Origin: a virus | Length of the DNA: 21,134 bases | Strand: one strand, 5' to 3' | Virus record (IMG/VR): IMGVR_UViG_3300024518_004795 | Span: 1 to 21,134 of that record | Shown: one piece after another, positions 5,749-13,023 of the stretch | How positions within the stretch are numbered: the stretch's first letter is position 1 | Layout: the number at the start of each line of letters is the position of its first letter | Notes under the pieces: generated by a model | Database searches by the model: none | Seen by the model: only the letters and a program-made list of their open reading frames with translations | What the model was told of the DNA's origin: nothing | Translations under genes and position numbers: made by a program

Positions 5749-7745
5749 TCTCGTATACCTCCTGCTAGTTCATGGAGCGGGTAGGGGTACGGGACGAACC
5801 CGCCTGCCGAAACGTACTCGTCCGCCCCCACGTCCCATGTCCCCGATCGCGTGTCCGCGTCGATGTCGTCGGAGAAACCGATGTCGCCCGCCGAGAGGTC
5901 CGTCCCTTGATCGAGCGCACCCGTGTCCCCGGAAGCCAAGTGATAGTCGTCAGACCCCGAGTCCTCGTAAGTGAAGGAGACGTTGTACCCGCCGTTGCTG
6001 CCAATCGCGACCTCGCCCACGTTGTCTTCGCTGATGAAGTTGTAGTCGTTGACTGCGTCGTTGTCGACCCAGGTGCCGTAGAAGGCGTCCGTACAGTCGA
6101 GCAGGCAGTTGAACGCGCTGATCGAGTTCGAGTTCGCGTTCCGCAGACCTCGCCCCGCCCCCGTCGTGGTCACAACGGTGACGTTCTGGATGTAAGCGTC
6201 GATGTCGGCGTCGTCGATCGTCACAGCTTCTTCCATATCGTAGAAGAGGCTGTTCCAGATCTTCACAGACGACCCGGCAGCCCCTGTGTAAGCGTAGATG
6301 GCGGCAGTGCTTACGCCATTGCCGTCGAAGATGCAGGAATCCACCTCGTAGTCGGCAACGTCAGCGATCGCGCGCAGGTACAGCGCATAGCTCGTCGCGG
6401 ACATCAGGAACTGCACGCCCTCTACGTGGACGGCGCCCTCAAGAGCGTAGATGTTGTAGTTGCCGACGACCTCCATCCGATAGGCGCTCGCATCCCACTT
6501 GCCGTCGTGTCTCACGTCCTGGTCGACTACGATATGGATGTAGTCCCCCGCGTCCGTGGTCCAGCCCGAGATCAAGGTGTAGCCTGTGTCGGCCGCCGAG
6601 CCCTCGCAGTGAACGGTGTGGACCATGCTGGCGGCTACGAGGTCGGACTGCTCGGCCGCCTCCCACTCTGCGAGACTTGCGTAGGCGCGGTCGTCGCCCG
6701 CCGTAGCGTTCGTGCTGCCGTTGCCGCCCGCCGAGCTCGCCGTGTTGACGTAGCGCTCCGGTCCGATTTGCCCGACAGAATCCTGATCCGCGCCGATGTC
6801 CCAGAGCCCGCTCCGCGTTTCGCCGTCGATGTCGGTCGTGAACGTCCCACTAAGATCGGTGCCCCAGAGACGAGCCCCTAAGTCTGCGACCGTGAGATGG
6901 TAATCGCCCGAGGCGCTGTCCACGAACAAGAAGGTCTGACTGATGCGATTGCCCGCGCCCCCGTTGTCGTCGGCGGTCGCGTCTTCGCTGGCGCAGTACG
7001 TGGCCGTCATCGTGCCCGAGAAGTCGGTGGAACCCGAACCGGTCGCCAAACAGTTCGTTGCCGTAACGGTCCCCGAGGTGCGCCGGATACCCCGGTAGAA
7101 ACCGTCCGTGGTGCAGTTGTAGACGTTGGCCACCGAGACCTCCATCACGATGCCGGAGTTGTTGTTGTGGGTCACGGTCCCGTCGCCGCCGTAGGCAACA
7201 CAGTTGTACACGGTTACGGTGAGGTCCGCATCCCGCAGCCGGAACCCGGGCTCCCGATAGCTCGCGTTCCCCGCCTGCTTGGCGATGCAGTTCGTGATCG
7301 TCACTTGGCTGGGGGACCCGATACTTGTAATGTAGAAGCACCCCTGGTCATTCGCGCTCGAACCTGTCTTCTCGCTCTGCAGTCCGTCAAGAGCGACATA
7401 GTCTTCGTTGACGGTCAGGATGTGGGAGTTCGCCGCACTCAGGCGGTAAGCCGTTGTGTCCCACGCCCCGTTGTGGCGCACGTCCTGATCGACTTGGATC
7501 GTGATGTCGTTCGACGCGCCGGTTGTCCAGCCCGTCACGGTTACTGTGGTCGTGTCCGCTGCCGTGCCGCTGCCCGTCGAACAGTGTACAACGTGGACGT
7601 CCCCATCGCTCACGAGATCTGTCTGCTCAGCGGCCTCCCACTCCGACTGCGAGGCGTAGGCGCGGTTCGCCCCCGCCTCGGCGTTCGTCGTACCGTCCCC
7701 GCCGGGGGTGCTCGCTGTGTTGACGTATCTTTCGACGGTCGCCAT
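5745..7745 (-). CDS. Duplicated parallel beta-helix structural protein
   Basis: 666 residues with GAGGTAGG upstream of the ATG at 7745. The protein is made of two related halves, about residues 5-321 and 330-642. Each starts ERYVNTAS..GG.G.TNA, continues with 'RAYAS..EWEAAEQ.DLV' and 'V.VHC....AADT', 'QDVRH.G.WD..AYR', then many short strands ending in N/C/A ladders ('VTITNCIAKQAG', 'VTATNCLATGSG'), and closes with 'DID..TRSG.WD[IV]GAD'. That ladder and the closing motif are typical of pectate-lyase-like right-handed beta-helices. No obvious Asp/Glu catalytic cluster stands out, so binding is more likely than cleavage, though I cannot exclude glycan hydrolysis. Position in the head module suggests a capsid-attached fibre or decoration rather than a tailspike. 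The C-terminus has a short aromatic tail (FVPYPYPLHEL). Confidence 0.8.
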   Translation of the reverse strand: MATVERYVNTASTPGGDGTTNAEAGANRAYASQSEWEAAEQTDLVSDGDVHVVHCSTGSGTAADTTTVTVTGWTTGASNDITIQVDQDVRHNGAWDTTAYRLSAANSHILTVNEDYVALDGLQSEKTGSSANDQGCFYITSIGSPSQVTITNCIAKQAGNASYREPGFRLRDADLTVTVYNCVAYGGDGTVTHNNNSGIVMEVSVANVYNCTTDGFYRGIRRTSGTVTATNCLATGSGSTDFSGTMTATYCASEDATADDNGGAGNRISQTFLFVDSASGDYHLTVADLGARLWGTDLSGTFTTDIDGETRSGLWDIGADQDSVGQIGPERYVNTASSAGGNGSTNATAGDDRAYASLAEWEAAEQSDLVAASMVHTVHCEGSAADTGYTLISGWTTDAGDYIHIVVDQDVRHDGKWDASAYRMEVVGNYNIYALEGAVHVEGVQFLMSATSYALYLRAIADVADYEVDSCIFDGNGVSTAAIYAYTGAAGSSVKIWNSLFYDMEEAVTIDDADIDAYIQNVTVVTTTGAGRGLRNANSNSISAFNCLLDCTDAFYGTWVDNDAVNDYNFISEDNVGEVAIGSNGGYNVSFTYEDSGSDDYHLASGDTGALDQGTDLSAGDIGFSDDIDADTRSGTWDVGADEYVSAGGFVPYPYPLHELAGGIRE

Positions 7746-7748
7746 AGC

Positions 7749-8156
7749 CTACCTCGGAGCCACTGCCGCCACAGTCTTCGTTGTCTTCCTTGCGCCGAAC
7801 TCCGCTTCAGTGAGCGCAATCTTCCCATCGACCTCGGAAGTTCCCGCCAAGTCTATCCGGTGCTTGCGCTTCGCTTTGAGGACGTCCCCATCCAGAAGAG
7901 ACTCCTCGAGAACCTTCGCGTCCTTCAGCGCCAGGTGCGGGAGGTGAACGATCTTGAAGGGGCGACCGGGCGCGACGGGCTCCCCCGCCGCCTCTTCCTC
8001 TCTGTAGACGCAGACGACGTCGCCCTCCTGGCTGCGGGCATCGTACTTCTCCTGGAAGTGCGCGTGCGCAGCCGCCCGATCCTTGACCTGTTGCGGCGTC
8101 AGCGCATCCATCCAATGCGGCCCGGTGTAGACCAGCGCTTTCACAATCTCGCTCAT
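7749..8156 (-). CDS. Small conserved protein of unknown function
   Basis: 135 residues from the ATG at 8156, chosen over an upstream in-frame extension because GGGAGAGG lies at the right distance and the start overlaps the microprotein stop (ATGA). It begins MSEIVKALVYTGPHWMDALTPQ, has an acidic/charged centre ('YREEEAAGEPVAPGRPFKIVHLPHL') and a basic C-terminus (ARKTTKTVAAVAPR). No signal peptide, membrane segment or known catalytic motif is visible. It sits directly before the beta-helix protein, separated by three bases, so it may act with it. I do not recognise a family. Confidence 0.75.
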   Translation of the reverse strand: MSEIVKALVYTGPHWMDALTPQQVKDRAAAHAHFQEKYDARSQEGDVVCVYREEEAAGEPVAPGRPFKIVHLPHLALKDAKVLEESLLDGDVLKAKRKHRIDLAGTSEVDGKIALTEAEFGARKTTKTVAAVAPR

Positions 8157-8242
8157 CGTCCTCTCCCTCTCAGAAACTGGGCCAGGAGCAGCAGCGCAAT
8201 CACTGCAACGAGTCCTGCCCAGTCGTATGCATGGGGGCCCAT
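8153..8242 (-). CDS. 29-residue membrane microprotein
   Basis: Translation from the ATG at 8242 gives 29 codons and a TGA at 8155-8153. The start shares one base with the stop of the large upstream gene (TGATG) and its stop overlaps the next start (ATGA), so it fits exactly between two genes as a coupled cistron. The sequence begins MGPHAYDW, has a hydrophobic run (AGLVAVIALLLLAQFL) and ends in a basic RGRGR tail, the layout of a single-pass membrane peptide with the positive end in the cytoplasm. Function is unknown; a holin-like, lysis-regulating or membrane-assembly role would fit the size. Confidence 0.7.
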   Translation of the reverse strand: MGPHAYDWAGLVAVIALLLLAQFLRGRGR

Positions 8243-10251
8243 CACGCGCGCCAGCAAGCGAACGGCGGAACCTTTTCCACACTCCCCTCCTGGATTGCGT
8301 CCACGAAGCGCACGGTCCGGTGGTCGTGATTCGACCCCGGCCGGTAGTCGTGGAAGATGATCGTCTTCGCCCCCGTGTCGTGGGCGGTCTTGAAGTTCGC
8401 GCTCACGGACTCGTAGGAATGGTTCCCGTCGACGAAGACGAGATCGGGACGGAGACCGAGGTGCTTGATCGCCCCGTCAAGGGCGTCGTCGCTGTCGATG
8501 ATGAAGGCCGCGATCCGGTCGCGCACCTTGAACACCTCCCAGACTGAATTACGGGCGGGCTGCAGGAGGATATCGAACGTGACCACCATCTCTGCGTGCT
8601 GGGCCATGATTGACGACGACACGCCCTGGAAGGTGCCAATCTCAAGGGCGATGGTGGGCTTGGCGTCCGCGAGCAGTTTGCGGAAGATCTCCTCTCCGTT
8701 GTACCCGAGCATCGACCAGCGCACAGCCTCCTCGCCAAGGGTGTCGATAAGCTCGCGCGTGACGCCGATGCTGAAGTCGTACTCCGCGGTCGAGACGCGC
8801 TGTTGCTTGCAGCAGGCGAGGGAGGCCTGGGTCTGCTCCCGGATCGGCGTCCCCTGACCGCGCACGGGGGCGATCAGACTCTTGAACCGGCGCGAGACCT
8901 GGGTCTGTTCGATGACGGGCTCGCCAGCCTCGACCATGAGGTCGAAGATCTGGCAGTAGGTAGCGGGGATGTTGTGGACGTCGACACCATCTGGATGCAC
9001 GAGGACCTCCTGTAGGTTCTTCTGCTCCCACTGAGGCTTAGGCTTCGCGCCCTCTTCCCGGTTACGACGCACCCAGCGATCAAGAAGGCTGCGCACCGAG
9101 GCGGTGTTCTTGAGGTACATCACCGCGCTGTCGAGCTCCTGCTCGGTGCAGCCCGCGCGCCTCTTGTACTGAGACCAATCGATCGAATGCACCCCCAGAT
9201 CGTGCGGATAGTCCTGGAACAGAGCCGGGTAACGGCAGACACGGGAGTCCACGTCCACCCAAACGACGTCGCGTCCCCCGTGCTCGTCCAGAGACGTGCG
9301 CAGGAACTCCGCCTTCTTGTATGTATTGAGGTCCCAGCTGCCCTCGTTCGGGATTCCTTTGATCGAGTGCTCCAGCGAGAACTTGCGCAGTGTACCCTGC
9401 AGTTTCGGTACTTCATCCTCATACGGCGTCCCTTCCGTGTAGAATGAAACGAAGACCGGCCTACGCACTTGGGGGACATCGGCGAGCTTTCCTTTCTCGA
9501 AGCACTCGAGGGCGCTCTCCTCACTCAGGTTGATCACCCGGGTCCGTTCCTTGATCCAGGGAGCAGCCTTGTCGAAGAAGCCGCGGAAGTTCTCGTACAC
9601 CCTCGACCCCTGCACCGAGGGGTAGCCGTCGTGGAACCAGACCTGGCTGTCGCCCTCGCCGTGCATGTCGTAGCCGAGCAGGTAGATCGGATTGGCGCCG
9701 AGGCAGATCGCCAGGTTGAGGGCGGCGAACCCGGAGTTCTGTCCGTGTCCGAGCCCCTCGACGATCGAGGGCGACATGCCGTTCGGGTTCGGGTGGCACT
9801 TCAGGTAGTAGATCTCGGGTGCGAGGTCGTAGTCCGAGGTCCGGAGCCACGTCTTCATCGCCGTCGAGCGCAGGAACGCTTCACGGGAACGATCCCCCAG
9901 CTTGTTGGACTCGATCCAGCCCCAGAGACGGTAGTCCATCGAGAAGAGGATCGTGGGGTCGTAGTACTCGAACGCCCGGTTGATCCCGATCGAGAGCTCG
10001 TACTTGAGGAAGTCCCAGTCGAAGTTCTTGAGGCTGGGACCGCCGCCGACGAGGAAGGCGCGACCGCCTTTCCAGGCTCCCTGCGGCAGATGGCGCCAGA
10101 GCAGTTGGCGCTCCCCGTGAGGGGATTGGATGTCTTCCACGCCCTCAACGTCGAGAGCGTGCCGCCATTCCGGTTTATTGATGATTCGTTTTTCGGGAAG
10201 TCCGCGCCGCCGTCTGCGGAGACGCTCCGCCCTTACCTTGTCGAGAGGCAT
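8242..10251 (-). CDS. Three-domain fusion: MptE-like, glycosyltransferase, SAM methyltransferase
   Basis: 669 residues with AAAGGAG upstream of the ATG at 10251. Residues about 60-250 match the MptE-like/DUF115 domain: 'AFLVGGGPSLKNFDWDFLK', 'GINRAFEYYDPTILFSMDYRLW', 'GQNSGFAALNLAICLGANPIYLLGYDM'. Residues about 264-440 look like a nucleotide-sugar transferase: 'VFVSFYTEGTPYEDEVPKL', 'GSWDLNTYKKAEFL', and 'VVWVDVDSRV' with the DxD metal-binding pair at 333/335. Residues about 490-669 form a class I methyltransferase: SAM motif 'ALEIGTFQG' (535-543), 'DLVFVDGNHSYESV' (603-616) and 'IIFHDY'. All three motif sets look intact. The substrate is unknown. Its place straight after the major capsid gene suggests modification of the virion surface or of a host glycan. 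All three domains are known in phages; the single-chain combination is noteworthy. Confidence 0.8.
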   Translation of the reverse strand: MPLDKVRAERLRRRRRGLPEKRIINKPEWRHALDVEGVEDIQSPHGERQLLWRHLPQGAWKGGRAFLVGGGPSLKNFDWDFLKYELSIGINRAFEYYDPTILFSMDYRLWGWIESNKLGDRSREAFLRSTAMKTWLRTSDYDLAPEIYYLKCHPNPNGMSPSIVEGLGHGQNSGFAALNLAICLGANPIYLLGYDMHGEGDSQVWFHDGYPSVQGSRVYENFRGFFDKAAPWIKERTRVINLSEESALECFEKGKLADVPQVRRPVFVSFYTEGTPYEDEVPKLQGTLRKFSLEHSIKGIPNEGSWDLNTYKKAEFLRTSLDEHGGRDVVWVDVDSRVCRYPALFQDYPHDLGVHSIDWSQYKRRAGCTEQELDSAVMYLKNTASVRSLLDRWVRRNREEGAKPKPQWEQKNLQEVLVHPDGVDVHNIPATYCQIFDLMVEAGEPVIEQTQVSRRFKSLIAPVRGQGTPIREQTQASLACCKQQRVSTAEYDFSIGVTRELIDTLGEEAVRWSMLGYNGEEIFRKLLADAKPTIALEIGTFQGVSSSIMAQHAEMVVTFDILLQPARNSVWEVFKVRDRIAAFIIDSDDALDGAIKHLGLRPDLVFVDGNHSYESVSANFKTAHDTGAKTIIFHDYRPGSNHDHRTVRFVDAIQEGSVEKVPPFACWRA

Positions 10252-10273
10252 GGGGAATCTCCTTTAGGAAGTT

Positions 10274-10305
10274 GGGGGAGGGGCGCGGCGGCAAACCCCT
10301 CCCCC
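10274..10305 (-). terminator. Strong hairpin after major capsid gene
   Basis: GGGGGAGGGG (10274-10283) and CCCCTCCCCC (10296-10305) form a perfect 10-bp stem with a 12-base loop. It lies between the capsid stop (10338) and the next ribosome binding site. No T run follows on the minus strand, so it may reduce readthrough or protect the capsid mRNA 3' end. Confidence 0.7.
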
Positions 10306-10337
10306 TTACCGCTGCCAAACCCAGCGCCCAGGAACGC

Positions 10338-11372
10338 TTAGGAAACCGCACAGCGGCGTAGCTGTCTCGGTTCCGCGAGCGCTCCGCCGAATCGCATCCA
10401 GCCGACTGCGATATCGGTGTAGGACTCGGGGTCGAAGCTGCCGAATACCGACAGCTCCTGGCGGATCCCGCCCTTGAGCTTCGCCTTCGGGGCGATGACG
10501 TAATACGAAGTCGTCGTTGCGAGCATGTTCGTTACGACGATATCGATATTCCAGTTCAGGCCCTGAAAGCTCGTGCCCGCGATGCCGGCGTTCAGAACCC
10601 CGACCGCTCTGCGCATCCGAGCATAGAGCTGGAGCGGGCAGAGCAGGACGAAGTTCGTCTGCATCGAGATGCCGAGACCGAGCGCCTCGCAGGCGTTGAT
10701 GATCTGCCTGCAGGACTCGTTGATCGTGTTCATGTCCCGGATCGCGTCGTAGTTCGCGTCGGTGTTCGGCAGGTTGGTCGGTGTGACCGCCTGCCACGTC
10801 ACGTTGTACGTCGCCGACAACGCCTCGATGAGAGCGTAGAACACGCTCGCTCTCTTGAAGTAGGCGTTGTTCCGAAATGCCACGACCTGATCCTCGACGG
10901 CGAGCCACTCGCGGTCGTCGAGCATCGTGCGGTCGATTCCGAGGCCCCCGCCATACCGGACGAAGTTGATCTGCGTCCGGGTGCCGGTGAACTTGTAGAT
11001 GTCCACCTTCTGGCCGATGGGGATCTCGTCGAACGTCAGGCCTTCGGTCACATCGCTGATCAGAAAGCCGGAACGGTCCGAGTTTGTGTAGTCCCGGATG
11101 TCGAACACTCGCTCGTAGCCAGTGTCGTAGGCCGGGACTTGGTTGTACTTCGCCAGCATCCGGAGAACCGGATCCGGGAAGTCGCCCGCGGTCGTGAAGT
11201 GCTGGATGACCTTCGGGTCTTGAAGAACCTGCCCGAGCGCCGCCGTCATGTCATTGTCCTTGGTAGGACCCTGCATGTAGTGGGTGAGCGCTCCGATGAA
11301 GGCTCTCCGGCCAAGGGGCGTGTTGAGATCCACCTTGGACCAGTCGCTGATCACGCTTCCTTTGCCGTACAT
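10338..11372 (-). CDS. Major capsid protein (HK97 fold)
   Basis: 344 residues with CAAGGAGAC upstream of the ATG at 11372. The protein forms the icosahedral shell. Visible features fit the HK97 fold: an N-terminal helical arm ('GRRAFIGALTHYMQ', 'DPKVIQHFTTAGDFPDPVLRMLAKYN'), a beta-rich extended region ('KVDIYKFTGTRTQINFVRYGGGLGIDRTMLDDREWLAVEDQVVAFRNNAYFKRASVFYALIEAL', the long spine helix), and a C-terminal domain ('TNFVLLCPLQLYARMRRAVG', 'LNWNIDIVVTNML', 'YYVIAPKAKLKGGIRQELSVFGSFDPE'). The order decoration-capsid after a protease-scaffold gene is standard and the length is typical. No propeptide cleavage site is obvious. I place it with Mu-like/siphovirus major heads without naming a closer subfamily. 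Confidence 0.88.
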   Translation of the reverse strand: MYGKGSVISDWSKVDLNTPLGRRAFIGALTHYMQGPTKDNDMTAALGQVLQDPKVIQHFTTAGDFPDPVLRMLAKYNQVPAYDTGYERVFDIRDYTNSDRSGFLISDVTEGLTFDEIPIGQKVDIYKFTGTRTQINFVRYGGGLGIDRTMLDDREWLAVEDQVVAFRNNAYFKRASVFYALIEALSATYNVTWQAVTPTNLPNTDANYDAIRDMNTINESCRQIINACEALGLGISMQTNFVLLCPLQLYARMRRAVGVLNAGIAGTSFQGLNWNIDIVVTNMLATTTSYYVIAPKAKLKGGIRQELSVFGSFDPESYTDIAVGWMRFGGALAEPRQLRRCAVS

Positions 11373-11432
11373 GATTGTGTCTCCTTGCTGCAGTGTGCTC
11401 GACGCCTCATGCGCCGAGGAAGAGGGGATCGC

Positions 11433-11792
11433 TTACGAGGTGATCCCCAGGCGACCGTCGAAGTTGATGTTCACTTCGGTGGCGCCTACAACAGAGGCCA
11501 CATTCACGGTACCGCAAAGGGTGGCGCCGCTTGCCGTTTCGGTGATCTGCGTGCCGTCGTAGTAGACCTTCTCCCCGACGGCGTAGCCCGCCGTAGCGGC
11601 GGCTGCGCAGGCCAAAACGATCTTCGGCGCCTTGATGAAGACTGCGGCGAGTGCGGCGGCGGCGGTGGCCGTTGCCACAACGCCAATGCAGTCGTTCAGC
11701 GTAACCATCTCGCCGGCGACGTACCCTCCCGAGGGAGCGGTCACCGTCACGGCCTCTGTGGATGCAACAGGGCATCTCAGCTTCAGTGCCAT
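11433..11792 (-). CDS. Capsid decoration/stabilisation protein, DUF2190-like
   Basis: 119 residues with AAAGGAGAGAGG upstream of the ATG at 11792. The sequence is Gly/Ala/Val-rich with the DUF2190 pattern: 'VTVTAPSGGYVAGEMVTLNDCIGVV', a central hydrophobic 'FIKAPKIVLACAAAATAGYAVGEKVYYDG', then 'GATLCGTVNVASVVGATEVNINFDGRLG'. Family members are small beta-barrel proteins next to the major capsid gene and probably cement the shell. The hydrophobic Ala-rich centre could be mistaken for a membrane segment, but the family repeats explain it. Confidence 0.82.
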   Translation of the reverse strand: MALKLRCPVASTEAVTVTAPSGGYVAGEMVTLNDCIGVVATATAAAALAAVFIKAPKIVLACAAAATAGYAVGEKVYYDGTQITETASGATLCGTVNVASVVGATEVNINFDGRLGITS

Positions 11793-11833
11793 CGTTCCTC
11801 TCTCCTTTCATGGGGTGCCCGCGGCGGCAAACG

Positions 11834-12388
11834 CTACGCGGGGATCAGATCGTTGTTCTTCGGATCTGTAAGGTCCGACCCGTCCACGGCGCCAGTACCG
11901 TCGCCAGCCGGACTCGCTGATGTGTCGTCTTCCTTGCCATCTCCCGTCTTCGCCCCGAAGAGGTCGGCCATCTTGCCGAACTCGACCAGCTCCTTCGTGA
12001 CGTGCTCCTTGACGGCCACCTGGAGCTCGTCCGCGTTCTTGGCGTCGGACGAGAAGGTCTCGAGCCGCCCCTTCATGAATTTGAGTTGGGGATCGGTGAC
12101 CTCTTCCTCCCCAGCCACCTTCTCGAGGACCTCGGTGGTCTTCGAGAGCACGACCCGGGTCTGGAGACCCTCGAGCTCGTCGTCCTTCGCCTTCATCTTC
12201 TTCTGGAAGTCCTCGCGCGTCGTGTCGAGCTTCTCCTGCAGTCCCTCCGCCGCCGCGAAGCCCGCCTGCTTCTGCTCGGACACGTACACCTTCACCGTGC
12301 CGTCCGCAAACAGGTCGTCCTCGCCGAACAGATCCGATGGGGAGAGTTTCAGTTCCTTGACCGCCGCCTTCACCTCGTTCTTGTCCAT
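11834..12388 (-). CDS. Nested scaffold protein from internal start
   Basis: An in-frame ATG at 12388 inside the protease-scaffold gene is preceded by AAGGAGG (12396-12402) with a 7-base spacer, one of the best ribosome binding sites in the window. The product would be 184 residues (MDKNEVKAAVKELKLS to the shared C-terminus) and contains the coiled-coil scaffold region without the protease. The nucleotides forming the Shine-Dalgarno and spacer encode Gln-Gly-Gly-Gly-Gly, a natural linker between the domains. Lambda C/Nu3 and Mu I/Z are well-known precedents of protease and scaffold sharing a reading frame this way. Confidence 0.7.
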   Translation of the reverse strand: MDKNEVKAAVKELKLSPSDLFGEDDLFADGTVKVYVSEQKQAGFAAAEGLQEKLDTTREDFQKKMKAKDDELEGLQTRVVLSKTTEVLEKVAGEEEVTDPQLKFMKGRLETFSSDAKNADELQVAVKEHVTKELVEFGKMADLFGAKTGDGKEDDTSASPAGDGTGAVDGSDLTDPKNNDLIPA

Positions 12389-12958
12389 GCCGCCGCCTCC
12401 TTGGTGCTGCGCTTTGTCGATGAACGCCTGTACTGTGCCAAGCAGGGTAGCCCCAGCAAAGCCAGGCTGTTCGATGTCGCCGTCTCCCAGGGCGAGACCC
12501 GTGACCCGGTGAACGTCGAACACCCGGTCCTCCTCGCCCGTCACCTCCGCCTCGATCGAGGCCACGTCCAGCTTATGGTCCCGGAACTCGGGGTAGATGT
12601 ACACGGCCGCGAGGGCGCTCACCTTACCCTTGAGCTCCCGGACCGCCGTCGCGACCACCTCCCCGACCCGGAGCCGGCCACCGTGCTCGTTGGTACCCGT
12701 CGCGTGGCCGGCGAAGGCGGGGGTCCCGGAGAAGAGGTGCTCGGCGATAGCCCGGACGGCGCCTTGCATGTACTGCAGGACGCGCTTCCCGGCGCCGAGC
12801 AGCATACCCTCGGCCTTGCCCTCCTGCCCCACCGCGAACACCTTGAAGACGGGATTGGGATCCTTCTCCTTCAGCCAAGCGATCTCGCTGTCGGGAATAA
12901 GAGCTCTCAGTTCAGATTTCGCCAAATGTTGGATCTGGAGCGCAATTCGGGTTCGCAT
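11834..12958 (-). CDS. Head maturation protease fused to scaffold
   Basis: 374 residues from the ATG at 12958, chosen because GGAGGG lies eight bases upstream; the frame opens further to a TTG at 13009. Residues about 30-165 resemble a serine prohead protease of the assemblin/Mu I type: 'TPAFAGHATG' with His85, 'GGRLRVGEVVATAVRELKGKVSALAAVYI', and 'DVASIEAEV' with Ser134. The His-Ser spacing of 49 equals that recalled for the HK97 protease, so these are the likely catalytic residues, though I cannot align the family. After a Gly4 linker the C-terminal half is a highly charged coiled coil ('FQKKMKAKDDELEGLQTRVVLSKTTEVLEKVAGEEE'), a scaffold that the protease would later degrade. The tail is acidic and disordered. 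Confidence 0.78.
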   Translation of the reverse strand: MRTRIALQIQHLAKSELRALIPDSEIAWLKEKDPNPVFKVFAVGQEGKAEGMLLGAGKRVLQYMQGAVRAIAEHLFSGTPAFAGHATGTNEHGGRLRVGEVVATAVRELKGKVSALAAVYIYPEFRDHKLDVASIEAEVTGEEDRVFDVHRVTGLALGDGDIEQPGFAGATLLGTVQAFIDKAQHQGGGGMDKNEVKAAVKELKLSPSDLFGEDDLFADGTVKVYVSEQKQAGFAAAEGLQEKLDTTREDFQKKMKAKDDELEGLQTRVVLSKTTEVLEKVAGEEEVTDPQLKFMKGRLETFSSDAKNADELQVAVKEHVTKELVEFGKMADLFGAKTGDGKEDDTSASPAGDGTGAVDGSDLTDPKNNDLIPA

Positions 12959-12964
12959 TCGCCA

Positions 12965-12979
12965 ACCCTCCGTGAGGGT
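12965..12979 (-). promoter_or_regulatory. Hairpin overlapping the protease ribosome binding site
   Basis: On the minus strand ACCCTC-ACG-GAGGGT is a perfect 6-bp inverted repeat whose right arm contains the GGAGGG Shine-Dalgarno of the protease-scaffold gene. The loop is short (3 bases), but folding would hide the site until ribosomes open it. Confidence 0.5.
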
Positions 12980-13023
12980 AGCAATGCAGACCCAACCTTG
13001 CGCTGTCAAGCCAAAAAGTGACG

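Noticed and set aside
5772-8360. Very long rightward frames (for example 5772-6881 and 6897-8360) opposite the beta-helix gene
   Set aside because: Antisense shadows of a GC-rich coding strand: Arg/Val-rich translation, no ribosome sites, and the minus-strand proteins have clear domain structure.
10285-11832. Shared 12-mer GCGGCGGCAAAC at 10285 and 11821
   Set aside because: Short, of common composition here, with no shared context beyond lying in small gaps between genes.
12958-13009. Earlier TTG start of the protease-scaffold gene, and its TTGACA as a promoter
   Set aside because: The ATG at 12958 has the better ribosome site. The TTGACA has no acceptable -10 at 16-18 bases.
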